Source of the DNA: Phycisphaerae bacterium
GTDB taxonomy: Bacteria > Planctomycetota > Phycisphaerae > UBA1845 > Fen-1342
Assembly (NCBI GenBank): GCA_017999985.1
Contig: JAGNKU010000005.1
Span: forward strand, 1 to 64,000
Direction of reading: 5' to 3'
Length of the DNA stretch: 64,000 bases
Within the stretch, counting starts at the first letter, position 1, and every line of letters begins with the position of its first letter. Of the stretch, positions 36,702-45,155 are shown piece after piece. The translations under genes and the position numbers were made by a program. The notes beneath the pieces are model-generated. The model made no database searches. It had not been told where the DNA came from and saw only the letters and a list, made by a program, of their open reading frames with translations.

Positions 36702-37688
36702 ATGAAGATCTTTGTCGCCGGCGGTGCGGGGTATGTGGGCAGTCACTGCGTCCGACGACTGGTGGCCGCCGGCCACGATGTAACCGTGTATGACAGCCTC
36801 CTCGCTGGCCACCGCCAGGCCGTCGCGCCAGAGGCCACTTTCATCGAGGGCGACCTCGGCGATACCGCGCTGCTCGATGGCGCCATCGAGGGCGGTCGCT
36901 TCGACGCCGCCATGCACTTCGCCGCACTGCTCAACGTCGGTGAATCCGTCCAGGTCCCACTGACCTACTGGCACAACAACGTGGTCAACACCCTCAATCT
37001 GCTGCAGGCCCTGCAGGCCCACGGCGTCCGGCGGTTCGTGTTCAGCAGCACTTGTGCCGTCTACGGCGAGCCCGACCAGCTACCCATCACCGAGGACCAG
37101 CCCAAACGCCCCATCAACCCCTACGGGTGCACCAAGCTGGCAGTCGAGTGGATGCTCGCGCACTCCGCGACCGCCTGGGGCTTGGGCTCGGTTGCCCTGC
37201 GGTACTTCAACGCCGCTGGCGCCGCGACCGACGGTGCGCTCGGCGAAGACCACGACCCGGAGATTCACCTGATCCCGCTGGTGCTGCAGGTCGCCCTTAA
37301 TCAGCGGGCGCACATCAAAGTCTTTGGCGCCGACTACCCGACCCCGGACGGAACCTGCATCCGGGACTACGTTCACGTCGAGGATCTTGCGTCCGCCCAC
37401 CTCGCGGCAGTCGAAGGCTGCACGCCGGGGCTGGCCGAGGCATTCAATCTCGGGACCGGTTCCGGACACAGTGTGCTGGAGATCGTCGCCGCCTGTCGCA
37501 CGGTGACCGGGCACGCGATCCCCGTAGTCAGGGCCGACCGGCGGCCGGGGGATCCTGCCGTACTGTACGCGGATGCGAGCCGAATCCGGGTGCGGTTCGG
37601 CTGGCAGCCACATTATCGGAGCGTGACCGAGATCATCGCCACGGCCTGGAACTGGCACCGCGCCCATCCGCGCGGATTTCGAAGTTAA
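36702..37688 (+). CDS. galE: UDP-glucose 4-epimerase
   Basis: 328 residues. KIFVAGGAGYVGSHCVRRL is the NAD-binding GxxGxxG, FSSTCAVYG gives the catalytic Ser/Thr and YGCTKLAVE the Tyr-x-x-x-Lys pair. LRYFNAAGAATDGALGEDH is the classic GalE substrate segment. It interconverts UDP-Glc and UDP-Gal, and many bacterial forms also accept UDP-GlcNAc/GalNAc, which would link to the amino-sugar genes nearby. Divergent from mutS. Confidence 0.96.
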   Translation: MKIFVAGGAGYVGSHCVRRLVAAGHDVTVYDSLLAGHRQAVAPEATFIEGDLGDTALLDGAIEGGRFDAAMHFAALLNVGESVQVPLTYWHNNVVNTLNLLQALQAHGVRRFVFSSTCAVYGEPDQLPITEDQPKRPINPYGCTKLAVEWMLAHSATAWGLGSVALRYFNAAGAATDGALGEDHDPEIHLIPLVLQVALNQRAHIKVFGADYPTPDGTCIRDYVHVEDLASAHLAAVEGCTPGLAEAFNLGTGSGHSVLEIVAACRTVTGHAIPVVRADRRPGDPAVLYADASRIRVRFGWQPHYRSVTEIIATAWNWHRAHPRGFRS

Positions 37689-38073
37689 TCGTGATTTTTT
37701 CTGGATGAACTGGACACGTGGTGCGGATATACTACTAGACGAAGTCGATATACTTTAGTGGCGGTTGTGTTGAGGCAAGTTATACATCGATCGCACTCTT
37801 AATCTCTTTTAGCTCGATATTCTGATCGTCCCACTCATCCTCGCCTCCCAACGCCGACATTCCAACGAGCCCATGAACGCGGTCTGTTGCTGACCTGCCA
37901 CCGGAGCTGGTGCGCCGGATTGGCAGTAACGTCGGACCGGGCGGGCATTGCGCCTCCTCTCCTCCTCCCTCTCCGTGCCCACCCTTGCCCGCCCGGTTCC
38001 TCGACGTTCTGCCCCGCGACACAGCTTCGGTCAGTGTGATACGAAATGCGTTGTAAGTGCGTGAGGTAGACCC
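37689..38073. other. AT-richer gap without a gene
   Basis: 385 bases with no convincing gene on either strand. The first 150 bases are much richer in A+T than the neighbours and include GTGATTTTTT just after galE and two direct copies of GATATACT (37726-37733 and 37747-37754) 21 bases apart. The remaining part is C/T-rich on the plus strand. No tRNA or known riboswitch fold was recognised. Confidence 0.5.
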
Positions 38074-38409
38074 ATGAGTTGGCCATTACGCCGGTCCATG
38101 ATTAGACGAGTCGATGAAGCCTTTGGTCCCGATCTGACGCCAGAAGAGCTGACAGGCAATCTGTCCCTGCTCGAACGGCATCTGAACCGTACCATGAAGT
38201 GTACGGCGGGCCGGAACCAGGTTTATATCCGGTCGCTGTTGACCGGACAGTCGACGACCCGGCCGCGCATCGCGCTGAAGTGCCCGCTGCGGCGGGACAT
38301 TGGCGAGACGCCCGAAGTCTACTTCGAGCACATTCGGGACGTGTGCTGCTCCGATCCGGACCAGTGCCCGGCCTGGCAGGCCTTCAAGAAGCGGCACGTC
38401 GTTACGTAG
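38074..38409 (+). CDS. Conserved-looking small Cys-containing protein
   Basis: 111 residues. GAGG lies eight bases before the ATG. Five Cys at MKCTAG, LKCPLRRD, VCCSDPDQ and QCPAWQ suggest metal binding or disulphides; no signal peptide. The region LTPEELTGNLSLLERHLNRT is predicted helical. The family is not recognised. It is followed by a strong bidirectional terminator. Confidence 0.6.
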   Translation: MSWPLRRSMIRRVDEAFGPDLTPEELTGNLSLLERHLNRTMKCTAGRNQVYIRSLLTGQSTTRPRIALKCPLRRDIGETPEVYFEHIRDVCCSDPDQCPAWQAFKKRHVVT

Positions 38410-38493
38410 CGCAACACAAGCCGCGGTGCGGGGTCGCGCCGGTACCCTTGGGGAGCGACCCCCACCGACGGCTCACGATAGGGAGCCAGTGGA

Positions 38494-38541
38494 AAGGGCC
38501 CGCCTGCGGTTCACGGTGAACCGCAGCGGGCCCTTCTCCTT
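38494..38541. terminator. Strong bidirectional terminator
   Basis: AAGGGCCCG...TGCGGTTCAC (38494-38514) pairs with GTGAACCGCA...CGGGCCCTT (38515-38535), a long GC stem with a small bulge, followed by TTCTCCTT on the plus strand and CCTTTCC on the minus strand. It separates two convergent genes. Confidence 0.8.
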
Positions 38542-38581
38542 ATGCCGCGCAGATCATCCGCGGCGAGAAATCGTCCGCCGA

Positions 38582-39385
38582 TCAGGGCAGCCCGGGTGCG
38601 GGTGTCGGCTCAGGGGCCGGCTGCGTGGTCGCCACAGGCGGCTGAAACGCCTGTGCCACCGGGGGGTCATCGCGCAGCGCACCAATCGCCTTGTCGTAAC
38701 GCCCACTCTGTTCAGGCGTTAGAATCGCCCGGACATTCTTGACGAATTGCTCGACGCGCTCCTCCGCCGCTTCCGGCTTTTCCGACCGGGCCGCAGCCGC
38801 AGCGGAACGGTACTCGGCGAGCAACGCTTCCAACTTAACGTTTTGTTCCGGCGTCAACCCCAGCTTGCGTGCGGCCCGCAGCACATGCACCGGCCGCAGA
38901 GATACATCTCCGGCCGTCTCCGCGCGCTTGCGAACGGCACCCAGACGGCCCTTCTGCTCATCATTCAGCACCGGCGTGAGCTGTTCGAAAAAGTGATTCT
39001 CCGCCTGGACCAGCGGGGCCATGTTCCGCAGTTCCTCCTGCAGCCTGTGCGTCAGCTCGACGTCGCCGGCCGTCTGGGCCGCTTTGACCTCGGCGGCCTT
39101 GTCCTGAATCCGCTGGAGCAGGTCGGCCGCGTTCTGCTGCAGGTCGGCCAGCTCGGCGTGATAAGTGGCAATCAACGCCTCCGCCTGCTGCATTTGCTGA
39201 TCATCGAGCCGCAACTGACGGCAAACCCAGCGCAGCTTCTGCTCACCCTGTGGACCGGTCGGCTCCGCCGGACGACCCGGCGCCGGCCGCGGGGCGACTG
39301 GAGTGGGCGGCATAGGCGGCGGCTGAGCCACGGCGGACGCCGCACAGAACACACCGATGAACCAGAGCGTTACGCGTCGCATCAT
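38582..39385 (-). CDS. Secreted helical protein with LTPEQ motifs
   Basis: 267 residues from the ATG at 39385, with AGGGGA seven bases upstream; a signal peptide ends ASAVAQP. After a Pro-rich segment, the protein is helical and charged, with repeated LTxxQ-like motifs: LNDEQKGRL, LTPEQNVKL and LTPEQSGRY. This resembles Spy/CpxP-type periplasmic proteins without being a clear member. C-terminus is Pro/Ala-rich. Function unknown. Confidence 0.72.
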   Translation of the reverse strand: MMRRVTLWFIGVFCAASAVAQPPPMPPTPVAPRPAPGRPAEPTGPQGEQKLRWVCRQLRLDDQQMQQAEALIATYHAELADLQQNAADLLQRIQDKAAEVKAAQTAGDVELTHRLQEELRNMAPLVQAENHFFEQLTPVLNDEQKGRLGAVRKRAETAGDVSLRPVHVLRAARKLGLTPEQNVKLEALLAEYRSAAAAARSEKPEAAEERVEQFVKNVRAILTPEQSGRYDKAIGALRDDPPVAQAFQPPVATTQPAPEPTPAPGLP

Positions 39386-39586
39386 CGCACTATCCCCTGC
39401 GCAACTTAGGGCCTTCGCGGCCCCGGGCGACCCGCGCCGCCGGCCAGCCACGAGCCCGCTACCTTACTGCGTGGCGGCTGCTCCCGCAACCGACGCCGCG
39501 CGAGCCCCCGGGCTGCGAAGACCCCCGGAGGCGGGTATGCTATCCGACCTGACGGTCGCCGGCAGGGTGCGCGGCAGGCAGGCGCG

Positions 39587-41002
39587 GTGCGAGCCGGCCG
39601 CGGGGCCCGGGCGGCCGGTCCTGGAACCGCAGCGTTGCTGAAGGCGGTACTATTTCGACCGGAAACCCTGCTGGCCGGGACGTTCGGCGGTCTCATCGCG
39701 GCCGGCACGCTCCTGCTCAGTCTGCCCGTCGCCCACGCCGGCGAGCGCGTCTCCGTGCTCGACGCGTTCTTCACGTCCACGTCGGCGGCGTGTATCACGG
39801 GGCTGATCACGGTGGACACCGCGACGCGCTATTCGCGGTTCGGGCAAGGCACGATCCTGGTGCTGTGTCAGCTCGGCGGCCTGGGCATCATGACGTTCGC
39901 GGCGCTCGCGGCCCAGCTCTTCCGCCTGCGGATTTCATTCTCGTCGCAGGCCGCCTGGCACCGGGCGCTGTTCGACGGGGAGGCCCGCATCAACCTGCGA
40001 CAGGCGCTGCGCCACATCTTCCTGCTGACCCTGCTGCTCGAAACCAGCGGGGCGCTGCTGCTCCACGCCGCACTGCGGGACCTCCCGCCGGAGCACGGCG
40101 GCTGGTTCGAGGCGGTGTTTCACGCGATTTCGGCCTTCTGCAACGCGGGCTTCTCCGTGTACAGCAGTAACGCCGTCGCCTTGCGCGAGTCGCACCTGGC
40201 GCTCTGGACCATCATGGGCCTGATCGTCGCGGGCGGGCTGGGCTACACGGTGCTCATGGAGCTGTTCGCCCGCACGGTGCGCGCCGTGCGCCGGCGGCGC
40301 GAGGGCCCGGTCGTGTGGAGTCTCCACTCGCGCGTGGTCCTGAAGGCCAGCGCGGTGCTCATCTTCGGGGGGGCGCTGTTGCTCATGCTCACGGGCCTGA
40401 CCGCGGGTGAGAACACGTGGGGCGCCCGCCTCACCCACGCGCTGTTTCAATCCGTAACGGCACGCACCGCCGGCTTCAACTCCCTTGATATCGGCGCGCT
40501 GCCCGTGCCGTCACTGTTGATCCTGATCGCGCTGATGTTCATCGGCGGCTCGCCCGGCTCGTGCGCCGGCGGGATCAAGACCACGACCGCCACGGTCTGG
40601 GCGGCACGCGTGCGGGCCCGGCTGAGCGGCCGCAGCGAGGTCACGATCGGCGAGCGGCGGGTGCCGCATGATGTGGTGCGCCGCGCCGCGCTGGTCATCT
40701 CGATCGCCACGCTGTGGAATCTGGCGGGCGTCTTCCTGCTCGCCACCGCCGAGATCCACGCCGGCGGGCCGCGGCTGGAACAATTGATCTTCGAGCAGAT
40801 CTCGGCGTTTGGCACGGTCGGGTTGTCGGCGAACGCCGGTGCGGCGGTCTCGCTCTCCGGCACCTTCACAGCCGTAGGCAAGCTGTGGATTATCGCGACA
40901 ATGTTCGTGGGCCGGGTCGGACCGCTGACGCTGGCGCTGGCGGTCATCTCTACGCCCCGCCCGCTGTATGACTACCCGTCCGAACGGGTCATGATCGGCT
41001 AG
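39587..41002 (+). CDS. ktrB: TrkH/KtrB-family potassium transporter
   Basis: 471 residues with about ten membrane segments. The four pore loops are intact: P1 TSTSAACITGL, P2 FCNAGFSVYS, P3 TARTAGFNSL, P4 FGTVGLSANAG; GGSPGSCAGGIKTTT is present. The GTG start is a weak choice because no clear ribosome-binding site is visible. It is followed after ten bases by the regulatory subunit KtrA. Both genes form a potassium uptake unit, and the 170-base gap upstream of the GTG holds no other gene. Confidence 0.9.
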   Translation: MRAGRGARAAGPGTAALLKAVLFRPETLLAGTFGGLIAAGTLLLSLPVAHAGERVSVLDAFFTSTSAACITGLITVDTATRYSRFGQGTILVLCQLGGLGIMTFAALAAQLFRLRISFSSQAAWHRALFDGEARINLRQALRHIFLLTLLLETSGALLLHAALRDLPPEHGGWFEAVFHAISAFCNAGFSVYSSNAVALRESHLALWTIMGLIVAGGLGYTVLMELFARTVRAVRRRREGPVVWSLHSRVVLKASAVLIFGGALLLMLTGLTAGENTWGARLTHALFQSVTARTAGFNSLDIGALPVPSLLILIALMFIGGSPGSCAGGIKTTTATVWAARVRARLSGRSEVTIGERRVPHDVVRRAALVISIATLWNLAGVFLLATAEIHAGGPRLEQLIFEQISAFGTVGLSANAGAAVSLSGTFTAVGKLWIIATMFVGRVGPLTLALAVISTPRPLYDYPSERVMIG

Positions 41003-41012
41003 GAGTGTCGCG

Positions 41013-41672
41013 ATGAAACAGGTGTGCGTCATCGGGCTGGGGCAGTTTGGCACCCATCTCGCCCGCGCGCTGGTCAAGATGGGCTGCGAGATCCTCGCGA
41101 TCGACAGCGACGAGGAGCGCGTCGCCGAGATTCGCGACGATGTGCACCGCGCCCTGATCGGCGACGCGCGCAACTACCAGACGCTCGCCAGCGTGGTCAC
41201 GCCCTCGATCGACGAAGCCGTGATCTGCCTCGGCGCCAAGGACCTCGAACCCAGCATTCTCTGCACGCTGAACCTCAAGCGGATCGGCGTGAAGTGCATC
41301 CGCTCGACGGCCGCCAACGACGACCACGCACAGATCCTGCTCGCGGTCGGCGCCACCGAGACCGTGTTTCCGGAGCGCGACTCCGCGGTGCGCACCGCCC
41401 GGCGCGTCGCCAACCCGGACATCCGCGACATGTTCCCCCTGGCGGAAGACTACCGCATCATGGAGATCGACGCCCCGCCCAAGACGCACGGGCGGTCGCT
41501 GGCGGCGCTAGACTTGCGCTCCAAGTTCGACATCCTGATCCTGGCCGTCAAGAACCCTGAGGATCCCCACTTCCGGTTCCTGCTGCCAGCCGACAAGGTG
41601 ATTCGCCAGGGCGAGATCCTCATGGTGCTGGGCCGCGAGCTCGACCTGGTGCGGTTCGCGAACTACGACTGA
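41013..41672 (+). CDS. ktrA: KtrA/TrkA-type potassium channel regulatory subunit
   Basis: 219 residues. AGGAG lies seven bases before the ATG. KQVCVIGLGQFGTHLARALV is the RCK_N nucleotide-binding GxGxxG; IAIDSDEERVAEI gives the acidic residue that binds the ribose. The C-terminal RCK_C domain holds LRSKFDILILAVKNPE and LMVLGRELDLVRF. It binds ATP/ADP and gates KtrB. Confidence 0.94.
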   Translation: MKQVCVIGLGQFGTHLARALVKMGCEILAIDSDEERVAEIRDDVHRALIGDARNYQTLASVVTPSIDEAVICLGAKDLEPSILCTLNLKRIGVKCIRSTAANDDHAQILLAVGATETVFPERDSAVRTARRVANPDIRDMFPLAEDYRIMEIDAPPKTHGRSLAALDLRSKFDILILAVKNPEDPHFRFLLPADKVIRQGEILMVLGRELDLVRFANYD

Positions 41673-41766
41673 GCCCGGCAGGGCACGCGGCAACGGCTCC
41701 GAAACCGCGTCCGCACTGCCTGGGAGCGGCCGGGGGGCGCGCGACAGCGCCAAAATCGCTAACTTT

Positions 41767-41795
41767 TTGCAAATTAACGCTCCGTGCGGTAAACT
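41767..41795 (+). promoter_or_regulatory. Promoter of the NYN-PilZ operon
   Basis: TTGCAA (41767-41772), 17-base spacer, TAAACT (41790-41795). Transcription near 41802 gives a 12-base leader to the GTG at 41814, which has AGGAG seven bases upstream. Confidence 0.55.
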
Positions 41796-41813
41796 TAGGA
41801 AAGGAGACCGGAG

Positions 41814-42317
41814 GTGCCAGTCGTCATCGACGGTAACAACCTCCTGTACGCCGCCCGCGCCGTGGGTACGTCCGACCTCTTGCTTGGCCGCTCGATGTTG
41901 TGTGACGCACTCGGGCAATGGGCCGAGCGGCGCCACGAGCGCGTGCACATCGTCTTTGACGGCCCGGCGCCGCCTCCCGCCTTCGCCAGTCAGGTTGCCC
42001 ACCGCGCAATCGACGTGAGCTACAGCGGGACCGGGCAAACGGCGGATGCCGTGGTGGCATGCATCCTCGCAACCGATTCGGCTGCCCGACGCCTCCTGGT
42101 GGTTTCCTCCGACAGGGCCATTATCCGAGCGGCCAAACGCCGGCGGGCCCGGCCCATCCGCTCGGAAGACTTTTGGATACACGTGCAGCGCGATCTCGCG
42201 CGCCCGGTCCCGACCGGTCAGGAACCGGAGGAGAAGGAGGCGGGACTGAGCCCCGAAGCCACGCGCCAGTGGCTTCGCGAGTTTGGGCTCGATGATTCGC
42301 CCGGCACGGGCAGTTGA
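41814..42317 (+). CDS. NYN (PIN-like) domain protein, YacP/Rae1 type
   Basis: 167 residues from a GTG. VVIDGNNLLYAAR carries the first acidic residue of the PIN-like fold, VHIVFDGPAPPP the second, and VDVSYSGTGQTADAVVACI plus LLVVSSDRAII the later acidic residues that bind metal. This arrangement is that of YacP/Rae1-like RNases. The C-terminal 40 residues are acidic and helical (LSPEATRQWLREFGLDD). It is co-transcribed with a PilZ gene. Confidence 0.85.
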   Translation: MPVVIDGNNLLYAARAVGTSDLLLGRSMLCDALGQWAERRHERVHIVFDGPAPPPAFASQVAHRAIDVSYSGTGQTADAVVACILATDSAARRLLVVSSDRAIIRAAKRRRARPIRSEDFWIHVQRDLARPVPTGQEPEEKEAGLSPEATRQWLREFGLDDSPGTGS

Positions 42318-42343
42318 GCCCGTGCGGCGAAGGAGATGCGGTC

Positions 42344-42751
42344 ATGACGACGCATGAGGTGCCTCCGACGCAAACCTTCGATTCCACCGCCACCAGCCTG
42401 GGCTCGCGCGTCGCGGCCGAGCGGCGCTTTGAAACCCGCCGGCCCGTGCTGTGCGACTTGTGGATGATCGATCACCACGGCTCCACGGTACTGCGCTGTC
42501 GGTGTATCGAAGTCTCGAAAAACGGGATGCGCCTGCGCGTGCCGCTCGGCTACGGCGTGGCCGAGGGCCAACGGTACGAGTTGCGCTCCCATCTTCCCGG
42601 GGCACCGTCGCAGACTTCTCTCGGACTGGTCGGCAGTCGCTGGGCCACCGTGGTGCGGACGCAACTGCTCCTCGGCGAACACGAGGACTACCTGGACGTC
42701 GGTGTCGTGCTCGACCACTCCGACGCCCTCTTGCCGCGCATGGTCAGTTGA
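42344..42751 (+). CDS. PilZ-domain-like protein
   Basis: 135 residues from the ATG at 42344 (GGAG eight bases upstream). RRFETRRPVLCDLWMID and CRCIEVSKNGMRLRVP resemble the RxxxR and (D/N)xSxxG parts of a PilZ c-di-GMP-binding domain, although the first Arg pair is RFETRR and the second motif is EVSKNG, so ligand binding is unproven. No other domain. Operon with the NYN gene; the pair ends at a strong terminator. Confidence 0.68.
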   Translation: MTTHEVPPTQTFDSTATSLGSRVAAERRFETRRPVLCDLWMIDHHGSTVLRCRCIEVSKNGMRLRVPLGYGVAEGQRYELRSHLPGAPSQTSLGLVGSRWATVVRTQLLLGEHEDYLDVGVVLDHSDALLPRMVS

Positions 42752-42781
42752 GTCCGCGCGGCGACTGAACCAGTCCACGGA

Positions 42782-42816
42782 GCCGGCCCGCCCGTCAGCG
42801 GGCCGGCTTCTTTGTT
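42782..42816 (+). terminator. Intrinsic terminator of the NYN-PilZ operon
   Basis: GCCGGCCCGC (42782-42791), CCGTCA loop, GCGGGCCGGC (42798-42807), then TTCTTTGTT. A perfect 10-bp GC stem with a T-rich tail. Confidence 0.85.
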
Positions 42817-42869
42817 GCGCCGGCCGGCACTACAATCCGTACCGCCCACCCGGTACAGGAGCTGCGCGG

Positions 42870-43073
42870 ATGGCCAACCCGGTGCCCGACTTCTGCGACT
42901 TCATCTGCCCCCACGCCGAATTCCCGCCCGCCGAGACCGCCGGCATCTGCCGCACCATGTCCGGCGTCTGGTGCCGCCAGCTCCGCGCCCTCGTCCACAA
43001 GAACGCCCCCTGCGAATGGCGGCGCCGCGGCGGCCAATCCAAGGCCAAGACGACCAGGCGCCGCACCCGCTGA
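42870..43073 (+). CDS. Small Cys-containing basic protein
   Basis: 67 residues. AGGAG is eight bases before the ATG. Cys at 9, 13, 27, 35 and 48 (FCDFICPH, GICRTMSG, VWCRQLRA, APCEW) could bind zinc; the C-terminus (RRRGGQSKAKTTRRRTR) is strongly basic. Family unknown. It precedes ubiD by 64 bases. Confidence 0.65.
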   Translation: MANPVPDFCDFICPHAEFPPAETAGICRTMSGVWCRQLRALVHKNAPCEWRRRGGQSKAKTTRRRTR

Positions 43074-43137
43074 AGTCGGCGAGACCCACGAATACAGCTA
43101 TACTCCCGACACGCAACCCGCTTGTCAGGAGACACCT

Positions 43138-44586
43138 GTGCCCGCTGCCGACCTGCAATCCTTCGTCGCCGAGCTCGAGCAGCGCGGCTGGCTCAAGCGC
43201 ATCCGCGCCGAAGTGGATCCCATCCTCGAGATTACGGCCATCGCCGACCGTGTCACGAAGGCCGGCGGGCCGGCCCTGCTGTTCGAACGCGTCAAAGGCT
43301 CTACCTTCCCACTCCTGATCAACACGTTCGGCACGCGCGAGCGGATGTGCCTGGCCCTCGGCTGCGAGAGCTTCGATGAAATCGCCACCCGCGTGAAGAC
43401 GCTCATCAAGCCGGAAATCCCGACGACGCTGCTGCAGAAGCTCAAGAAGCTCCCCGAGCTCGCCCAGCTCGGCAGCCTGCCGCCAAAGATCGCCAAGCGC
43501 GGCATCTGCCAGGAAATCGTCCACATCGCCGACGCCGACCTGTTCAGCCTGCCCGCCCTGAAGTGCTGGCCGGAAGACGGCGGACGCTACATCACCCTCG
43601 GCAGCGTGTTCACGAAGCACCCCGAGACCGGCGACCGCAACGTCGGCATGTATCGCGTGCAGCTCTTCGAGCCGCGGCTGGCCGCCATGCACTGGCACGT
43701 ACACCATGACGGCGCCCGCCATTTCCGACGGCACCAGCAGAGTGGGCAGCGCATGCCGCTCGCGATCGTGCTTGGCGGGCCGGCCATCCTGCCCTACGCG
43801 GCGACCTGCCCGCTGCCGCCGGGCGTCGACGAATGTCTGTTTGCCGGCTTCCTGCAGGGCCAGGCGCTGGAACTGGTGCCGTGTGTCACGCAGCCCGAAA
43901 TCGAAGTCCCCACGACGGCGGAGTTCGTCATCGAGGGCTACATCGACCCGCGCGAAGAGCTGATCCGCGAAGGACCCTTCGGCGATCACACGGGCTTCTA
44001 CTCGCTCGCCGACATGTACCCGCGTTTCCACGTAACCGCAATCACGCACCGGCGTGCGCCGCTGTACCCGGCGACGATCGTCGGCAAACCGCCGCAGGAG
44101 GATTACTGGCTGGGCAAGGCGACGGAGCGGATCTTCCTGCCGCTGTTGCAGATGATCGTGCCGGACGTGATCGATTATGACCTGCCGATGTTCGGCTGCT
44201 TCCACAACTGCGCGTTCGTGAAAATTCGCAAGGAGTATCCGTACCAGGCCCGGCGGGTGATGCATGCGATCTGGGGCGCGGGGCAGATGTCGCTGACGAA
44301 GATCATCGTCGTCGTGGATGAACACGTGGACATCCACAACCAGGACGACGTGCTCTTCCACCTGTGCAGCAACGTCGATCCGCAGCGCGACCTCGAGTTC
44401 ACGCACGGCCCGCTGGACATCCTCGATCACGCGACGCCGGTCTGCGGCGCGGGCAGCAAGCTGGGCATCGACGCGACGCGCAAGCTCGCGGGCGAAGGTC
44501 AGGTGCGGCAGTGGCCGGCGGAGCTGGAAATCCCGCGCGAGATCAGCGACCTCATCACCCGGCGGTGGGGGGAGTATGGGCTGTAG
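43138..44586 (+). CDS. UbiD-family prenylated-FMN decarboxylase
   Basis: 482 residues from a GTG with AGGAG seven bases upstream; a possible -10 (TATACT, 43099-43104) precedes it. The N-terminal helix (LQSFVAELEQRGWLKRIRAE) and the segments ALLFERVKGSTFPLLINTFG, GRYITLGSVFTKHPETGDRN, EFVIEGYIDPREELIREGPF and GDHTGFYSLADMYPRFHVTA are UbiD signatures. The latter provides the Glu-Arg-Glu region (E277-type and E282-type) used in decarboxylation with prenyl-FMN. Menaquinone or aromatic-acid decarboxylation is possible; substrate is not readable. No ubiX is in the window. Confidence 0.92.
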   Translation: MPAADLQSFVAELEQRGWLKRIRAEVDPILEITAIADRVTKAGGPALLFERVKGSTFPLLINTFGTRERMCLALGCESFDEIATRVKTLIKPEIPTTLLQKLKKLPELAQLGSLPPKIAKRGICQEIVHIADADLFSLPALKCWPEDGGRYITLGSVFTKHPETGDRNVGMYRVQLFEPRLAAMHWHVHHDGARHFRRHQQSGQRMPLAIVLGGPAILPYAATCPLPPGVDECLFAGFLQGQALELVPCVTQPEIEVPTTAEFVIEGYIDPREELIREGPFGDHTGFYSLADMYPRFHVTAITHRRAPLYPATIVGKPPQEDYWLGKATERIFLPLLQMIVPDVIDYDLPMFGCFHNCAFVKIRKEYPYQARRVMHAIWGAGQMSLTKIIVVVDEHVDIHNQDDVLFHLCSNVDPQRDLEFTHGPLDILDHATPVCGAGSKLGIDATRKLAGEGQVRQWPAELEIPREISDLITRRWGEYGL

Positions 44587-45121
44587 GGGACGATATCTGA
44601 GGCGCGCGGTCTGGAACGCCGTCCTGGTAACGGCGCTTGTGCTCGGGGTCGCATCCGGGTTGTTGGGGTTGCTTAGCATCTACTTTGGGACAATCGAATT
44701 CGAAGTGAGCTTCTGGCCGGAGACGTGGCCGGGCAAAATCGGCGACGGCGAGGTGGACTATACAGCTTGGTCGATCCACTTCTACCGCGGCGCGGTCACG
44801 TTGCGGCGATGGGACCACTTGTTCGACGTCGGCGGAGGAATCGACAACCTATTTCCGGACGAACGAGCGCTCGAAAAACTGGTCGCGTATTCCCGGCACG
44901 AATCGTCGAGCAACCGGATCACCGAACTCCGCGTGACGAGCCTGTTCCCCTTTCTTGCACTGGGCGTGCCAGCGGCCATCATCCTGGGCCGGCGTGCGTG
45001 GCGCGCGCGACGATTGCATCGCGTCGGGGTTTGTCGAAAATGCGGTTACGACCTCACGGGCAACATGTCCGGCCGCTGTCCGGAGTGCGGGACCGCGTTC
45101 ACGGGGCATCCAGCTGTGTAA
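44576..45121 (+). CDS. Membrane protein with C-terminal zinc ribbon
   Basis: 181 residues from an ATG overlapping the last 11 bases of the ubiD gene. Two hydrophobic segments (about 12-36 and 118-138) flank an outside region rich in aromatic residues (FWPETWPGKIGDGEVDYTAW). The C-terminus CRKCGYDLTGNMSGRCPECG is a zinc-ribbon seen in many planctomycete membrane proteins. Function unknown. The start is uncertain because its GGAG is close to the ATG. Confidence 0.65.
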   Translation: MGCRGRYLRRAVWNAVLVTALVLGVASGLLGLLSIYFGTIEFEVSFWPETWPGKIGDGEVDYTAWSIHFYRGAVTLRRWDHLFDVGGGIDNLFPDERALEKLVAYSRHESSSNRITELRVTSLFPFLALGVPAAIILGRRAWRARRLHRVGVCRKCGYDLTGNMSGRCPECGTAFTGHPAV

Positions 45122-45155
45122 AACGGATCAGTTCACAGAGCACGGGGTATGGCCA

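Noticed and set aside
42901..44679. 592-codon open frame on the minus strand
   Set aside because: Antisense to the UbiD gene, which carries full family signatures.
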